DNA of 16,472 bases, taken from NCBI GenBank assembly GCA_041687295.1, contig JAWLCG010000072.1, positions 1 to 16,472 of the forward strand, read 5' to 3'. Below are positions 14,414 to 16,472 of the stretch, one piece after another (the first letter of the stretch is position 1; every line of letters begins with the position of its first letter). The notes beneath the pieces are model-generated. The model ran no database searches and was not told the origin of the DNA. It worked only from the letters and a program-made list of their open reading frames with translations. The DNA comes from JAWLCG01 sp041687295. Lineage in GTDB: Bacteria; Planctomycetota; Phycisphaerae; SM23-33; FEN-1343. A program made the translations under genes and the position numbers.

Positions 14414-15196
14414 ATGCGACGTAAAGGATTCACGCTCATCGAACTGCTGGTGGTCATCGCGATCATCGCCCTGCTGGTCTCGATCCTGCTGCCCTCGCTG
14501 GCCCAGGCCAAGGAGCACGCCCAAAAGGCGATCTGTGGCAACAATCTCCGCGGCGTCGCCCAGGCGTACGCCACCTACGGCCTGGAGAACAACGACGTTC
14601 GCCCGGCCGTGTGGGACCGCTACTTCTACCCAACGGCCCCGAACCACTACTCGCGGTCGTGGTACTGGATCATCGCCTATTGGGTGAAGGGCCAGAGCGC
14701 CCCGACCAGCAAGCTGACCTACGATCTGACCCAGGGCTGGTGGCAGCCGGAGGATGGCGACTACGACATGCGCCACCCCTACATCAACAACCAGAGCACC
14801 GTGGCCGAGCTGTTCTGTCCGCAGGTGCTCAACAACGGCGACGCCTTCCCCGAGAACGGCCAGCCGCAGGTCGGCTACTCGGCCGTCACCTGTGCCCGCC
14901 GTCAGTACGTCTGGGGCCGGGACTACGGCTACGAGGCCTACATCGACATGAAGTTCCAGACCCACCCGCAGGAGACCGCGTTCCTGATCGACATGCACGA
15001 GTACGTCGACGGCTCGGGCGGCTGGCGGAACGACCCCTGGTACCGCTACGAGGCCAACGTGCCCAAGGAAGATCGCCGCTACCGCCCGAAGGATCCGCAC
15101 CTCGGCATGAGCAACTACGCCTTCCTCGACGGCCACGTCAGCTCGTTCACCATCGACGAGATGCGGGACTGGAACTTCCGCGGCGAAGACCAGTAG
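14414..15196 (+). CDS. prepilin-like protein with H-X9-DG motif, paralogue 2
   Basis: At 260 residues, this protein has the same first 35 residues as paralogue 1 (MRRKG, FTLIELLVV...). Processing after G5 and a helix to about residue 27 are expected. The middle is closer to paralogue 3, with NNLRGVAQAYATYGLENNDVR at 43-63, GWWQPED at 108-114 and a cysteine pair C135 (ELFCP) and C160. H229 to D239-G240 is the H-X9-DG motif, and the end is DWNFRGEDQ. GGAGG at 14401-14405 lies 8 nt before the ATG. Its own promoter, leader hairpin and 13 bp terminator make it a self-contained unit. An 89 nt stretch at 14429-14517 is identical to paralogue 3, a sign of recent duplication or gene conversion. Role as for paralogue 1: exported pseudopilin-like, with no known partner. 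Confidence 0.9.
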   Translation: MRRKGFTLIELLVVIAIIALLVSILLPSLAQAKEHAQKAICGNNLRGVAQAYATYGLENNDVRPAVWDRYFYPTAPNHYSRSWYWIIAYWVKGQSAPTSKLTYDLTQGWWQPEDGDYDMRHPYINNQSTVAELFCPQVLNNGDAFPENGQPQVGYSAVTCARRQYVWGRDYGYEAYIDMKFQTHPQETAFLIDMHEYVDGSGGWRNDPWYRYEANVPKEDRRYRPKDPHLGMSNYAFLDGHVSSFTIDEMRDWNFRGEDQ

Positions 15197-15223
15197 CCCC
15201 GGCACACGGTCCTGATCGATCTC

Positions 15224-15265
15224 CAGCGGCGGGGCGGGCCTTCGGGTTCGCCCCGCCGCTGTTTT
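15224..15265 (+). terminator. strong hairpin terminator after prepilin gene 2
   Basis: A perfect 13 bp GC-rich stem (15224-15236 with 15249-15261) encloses a 12 nt loop and is followed by TTTT at 15262-15265. Confidence 0.85.
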
Positions 15266-15310
15266 GCGCGCCTCGCTCGCGGAACCTGCCAGAAAACCGC
15301 GCCTAAGTGG

Positions 15311-15338
15311 TTTACAGGCGTCAGAACCGGGGTAAAAT
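15311..15338 (+). promoter_or_regulatory. promoter of prepilin-like gene 3
   Basis: TTTACA at 15311-15316 and TAAAAT at 15333-15338 are separated by 16 nt, matching the promoters of genes 1 and 2. Confidence 0.75.
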
Positions 15339-15347
15339 GCGAATGAA

Positions 15348-15398
15348 CAGGGGCGGGCCCCGACATTTCTTTGGGCCCCTTCGGTCCAGCCGCCCCTG
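15348..15398 (+). promoter_or_regulatory. 5' leader hairpin of prepilin-like gene 3
   Basis: CAGGGGCGG at 15348-15356 pairs perfectly with CCGCCCCTG at 15390-15398, with an inner GCCC/GGGC pairing. It starts 9 nt after the -10 box and ends 16 nt before the GGAGG at 15415-15419. Confidence 0.55.
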
Positions 15399-15426
15399 GG
15401 GTGTTCGCCATATCGGAGGTCGCGCC

Positions 15427-16197
15427 ATGCACCGTAGAGGCTTCACGCTCATCGAACTGCTGGTGGTCATCGCGATCATCGCCCTGCTGGTCTCGATCCT
15501 GCTGCCCTCGCTGGCCCAGGCCAAGGAGCAGGCCCACAAGGCCGTCTGCGCCAATAACCTCCGCGGCGTCGCCCAGGCCTACGCCACCTACGGCCTGGAG
15601 AACAACGACGTCCGCCTGGCTCCCTGGGACCGGGGCTTCTACTGGACTCTGCATAACTCCTGGCCTCGACAATGGTTCTACGTCATTTCCTACTGGGTCA
15701 CCGGCCACACCGTCTCGTCCCGCAAGCTGGTCTACGATGCGAGCATCCCGGGCTGGTGGCAGCCGGAAGACCAGGAGTACGACGACCTGCACCCGTACAT
15801 GATGGGCAATAAGCAGGTCGCTGCACTGTTCTGCCCCAAGAGCCTGGCCCTGGACGAGACCTTCTTCGGCACCGTCGCCTACAGTGCCGTCGCCTGCGCC
15901 CAGAAGCAGTACCCGCACGGCAAGTACTACAGCCGGGACGGGTACATCAACATGCAGACGCAGACCCACCCCCAGCAGACCGTCTTCCTGATGGACATGC
16001 ACGAGTGGCAGGAGAGCAATGGCTCCTGGCGGCCTGACGCGTGGTTCGACCCCAGCAGGAACGTCCCGCGCGACCAGTGGCGGCATCGCCCGCTCGACCC
16101 GCACCTGGGCACGAGCAACTACGCCTTCCTCGACGGCCACGTGGGCTCCTCCGCCGCTGACGACCTGTCGGACTGGGCCTTCTACGGCGAGCACTAA
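15427..16197 (+). CDS. prepilin-like protein with H-X9-DG motif, paralogue 3
   Basis: The 256-residue product begins MHRRG then FTLIELLVVIAIIALL, a type IV prepilin signal to be cut after G5. It shares CANNLRGVAQAYATYG and LENNDVR, GWWQPED, an ALFCP cysteine (C136) with C157, and C41 with paralogue 2. H226 to D236-G237 is the H-X9-DG motif. The end, DWAFYGEH, is a diverged form of the WNFRGE ending of the other two. GGAGG 7 nt before the ATG supports the start. It differs from paralogue 2 most in the region between residues 63 and 105, which may be the exposed face. No T-tract terminator follows; palindromic repeats begin 14 nt after the stop. It is probably part of the same envelope structure or family of exported proteins. 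Confidence 0.9.
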   Translation: MHRRGFTLIELLVVIAIIALLVSILLPSLAQAKEQAHKAVCANNLRGVAQAYATYGLENNDVRLAPWDRGFYWTLHNSWPRQWFYVISYWVTGHTVSSRKLVYDASIPGWWQPEDQEYDDLHPYMMGNKQVAALFCPKSLALDETFFGTVAYSAVACAQKQYPHGKYYSRDGYINMQTQTHPQQTVFLMDMHEWQESNGSWRPDAWFDPSRNVPRDQWRHRPLDPHLGTSNYAFLDGHVGSSAADDLSDWAFYGEH

Positions 16198-16210
16198 TGG
16201 CCAGTAGTTC

Positions 16211-16309
16211 GTAGGCTGGGACAGAGCGGCGCCAGCCGCGGCGTCCCACCGTCATGGCCGTCCGGACGCCGCCGAAGGTGGGACATCGCTACGCTCTGTC
16301 GGAGCCTAC
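16211..16309. repeat. long imperfect palindrome with nested stems
   Basis: The outer arms, 16211-16227 and 16293-16309, pair over 17 nt with two central mismatches. Inside, GTCCCACC at 16243-16250 pairs with GGTGGGAC at 16277-16284, and CGTCCGGACG at 16259-16268 is a 10 bp palindrome. It opens with GTAGGCTGGG and belongs to the GTAGGC family seen elsewhere in the gaps. Confidence 0.7.
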
Positions 16310-16317
16310 AGGCTTCT

Positions 16318-16393
16318 GTAGGCCGGACGCAGTCCGGCTGCGGAAAGGGGCCTCATGCGGCGCTTCTGCCCAGCCGGACTGCGTCCGGCCTAC
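16318..16393. repeat. BIME-like pair of inverted REP units
   Basis: The 23 nt arm at 16318-16340 is the perfect reverse complement of 16371-16393. Each arm is also a hairpin in which GCCGGAC pairs with GTCCGGC around a 3 nt loop. The structure parallels the element at 195-272. Confidence 0.75.
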
Positions 16394-16426
16394 CAGAACG
16401 GCCAGCGCCCCGGCGAGTGCCTCCGC

Positions 16427-16444
16427 AGCCCCGTTTACGGGGCT
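16427..16444. repeat. AGCCCCGT hairpin near the window end
   Basis: AGCCCCGT at 16427-16434 pairs perfectly with ACGGGGCT at 16437-16444 around a TT loop. There is no T run after it. No gene is seen from 16198 to the end of the window. Confidence 0.45.
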
Positions 16445-16472
16445 TCGCCCGCGCAGCGGGTTCAGCTGGTAG

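Noticed and set aside
16254..16472. A 72-codon frame running off the window end
   Set aside because: It lies wholly within inverted repeats and translates both arms of a palindrome, so it is not a credible gene.

Overview
The window is about 16.5 kb of very GC-rich DNA with nine convincing genes, all on the + strand. The intergenic DNA is unusually rich in short palindromic repeats. Three prepilin-like proteins carry the H-X9-DG C-terminal motif. Together with a sulfatase, a DUF3034-type outer-membrane protein and strong oxygen-sensitive iron-sulfur enzymology, they point to an anaerobic or microaerobic Planctomycetota, most likely Phycisphaerae-like. That placement is inferred from gene content; there is no rRNA or marker gene here.

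Region 1 (1-595) has no convincing gene and holds nested inverted repeats. Region 2 (596-7966) is the most interesting. It contains a 1053-residue protein with two activase domains plus a DUF2229-like domain, then a 433-residue protein that looks like the C-terminal part of the same normally fused family. These are followed by a Cys-rich radical SAM protein resembling the tetraether lipid synthase (Tes/MJ0619) family, and a small lipoprotein whose start codon overlaps the radical SAM stop. The large fused activase/dehydratase-like family includes the bacterial plasmalogen synthase PlsA and glycerol ester reductase GeR, which turn acyl esters of membrane lipids into ethers or vinyl ethers. Tes-like enzymes join lipid tails through a C-C bond. 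Side by side they suggest a pathway for ether-linked and/or membrane-spanning lipids. The family resemblance is read from the sequence; the lipid role is inference.

Region 3 (8182-9867) is a second radical SAM protein with a SPASM-type C-terminal cysteine cluster and a long N-terminal extension. Region 4 (10150-11348) is a transcription unit with a good promoter, a DUF3034-like beta-barrel protein and a strong intrinsic terminator. Region 5 (11672-13264) is a formylglycine-type sulfatase without a visible export signal.

Region 6 (13292-16197) holds three prepilin-like paralogues in tandem. Each has its own TTTACA-N16-TAnanT-type promoter, an 87-88 nt leader with a 5'-proximal hairpin, and a good Shine-Dalgarno site. 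Two have hairpin terminators; the third is followed by palindromic repeats. They look like independently controlled cassettes.

The gaps between genes are built from a small set of shared modules: a GTAGGCCGGG element, a TATATAG element with a CCCCGGGC hairpin, and a CCCACGGAT hairpin. They recur in the same order and orientation, often within a few bases of a stop codon. Just before the 433-residue gene lies an 80 bp array of degenerate 8 bp units, the most unusual non-coding signal in the window.
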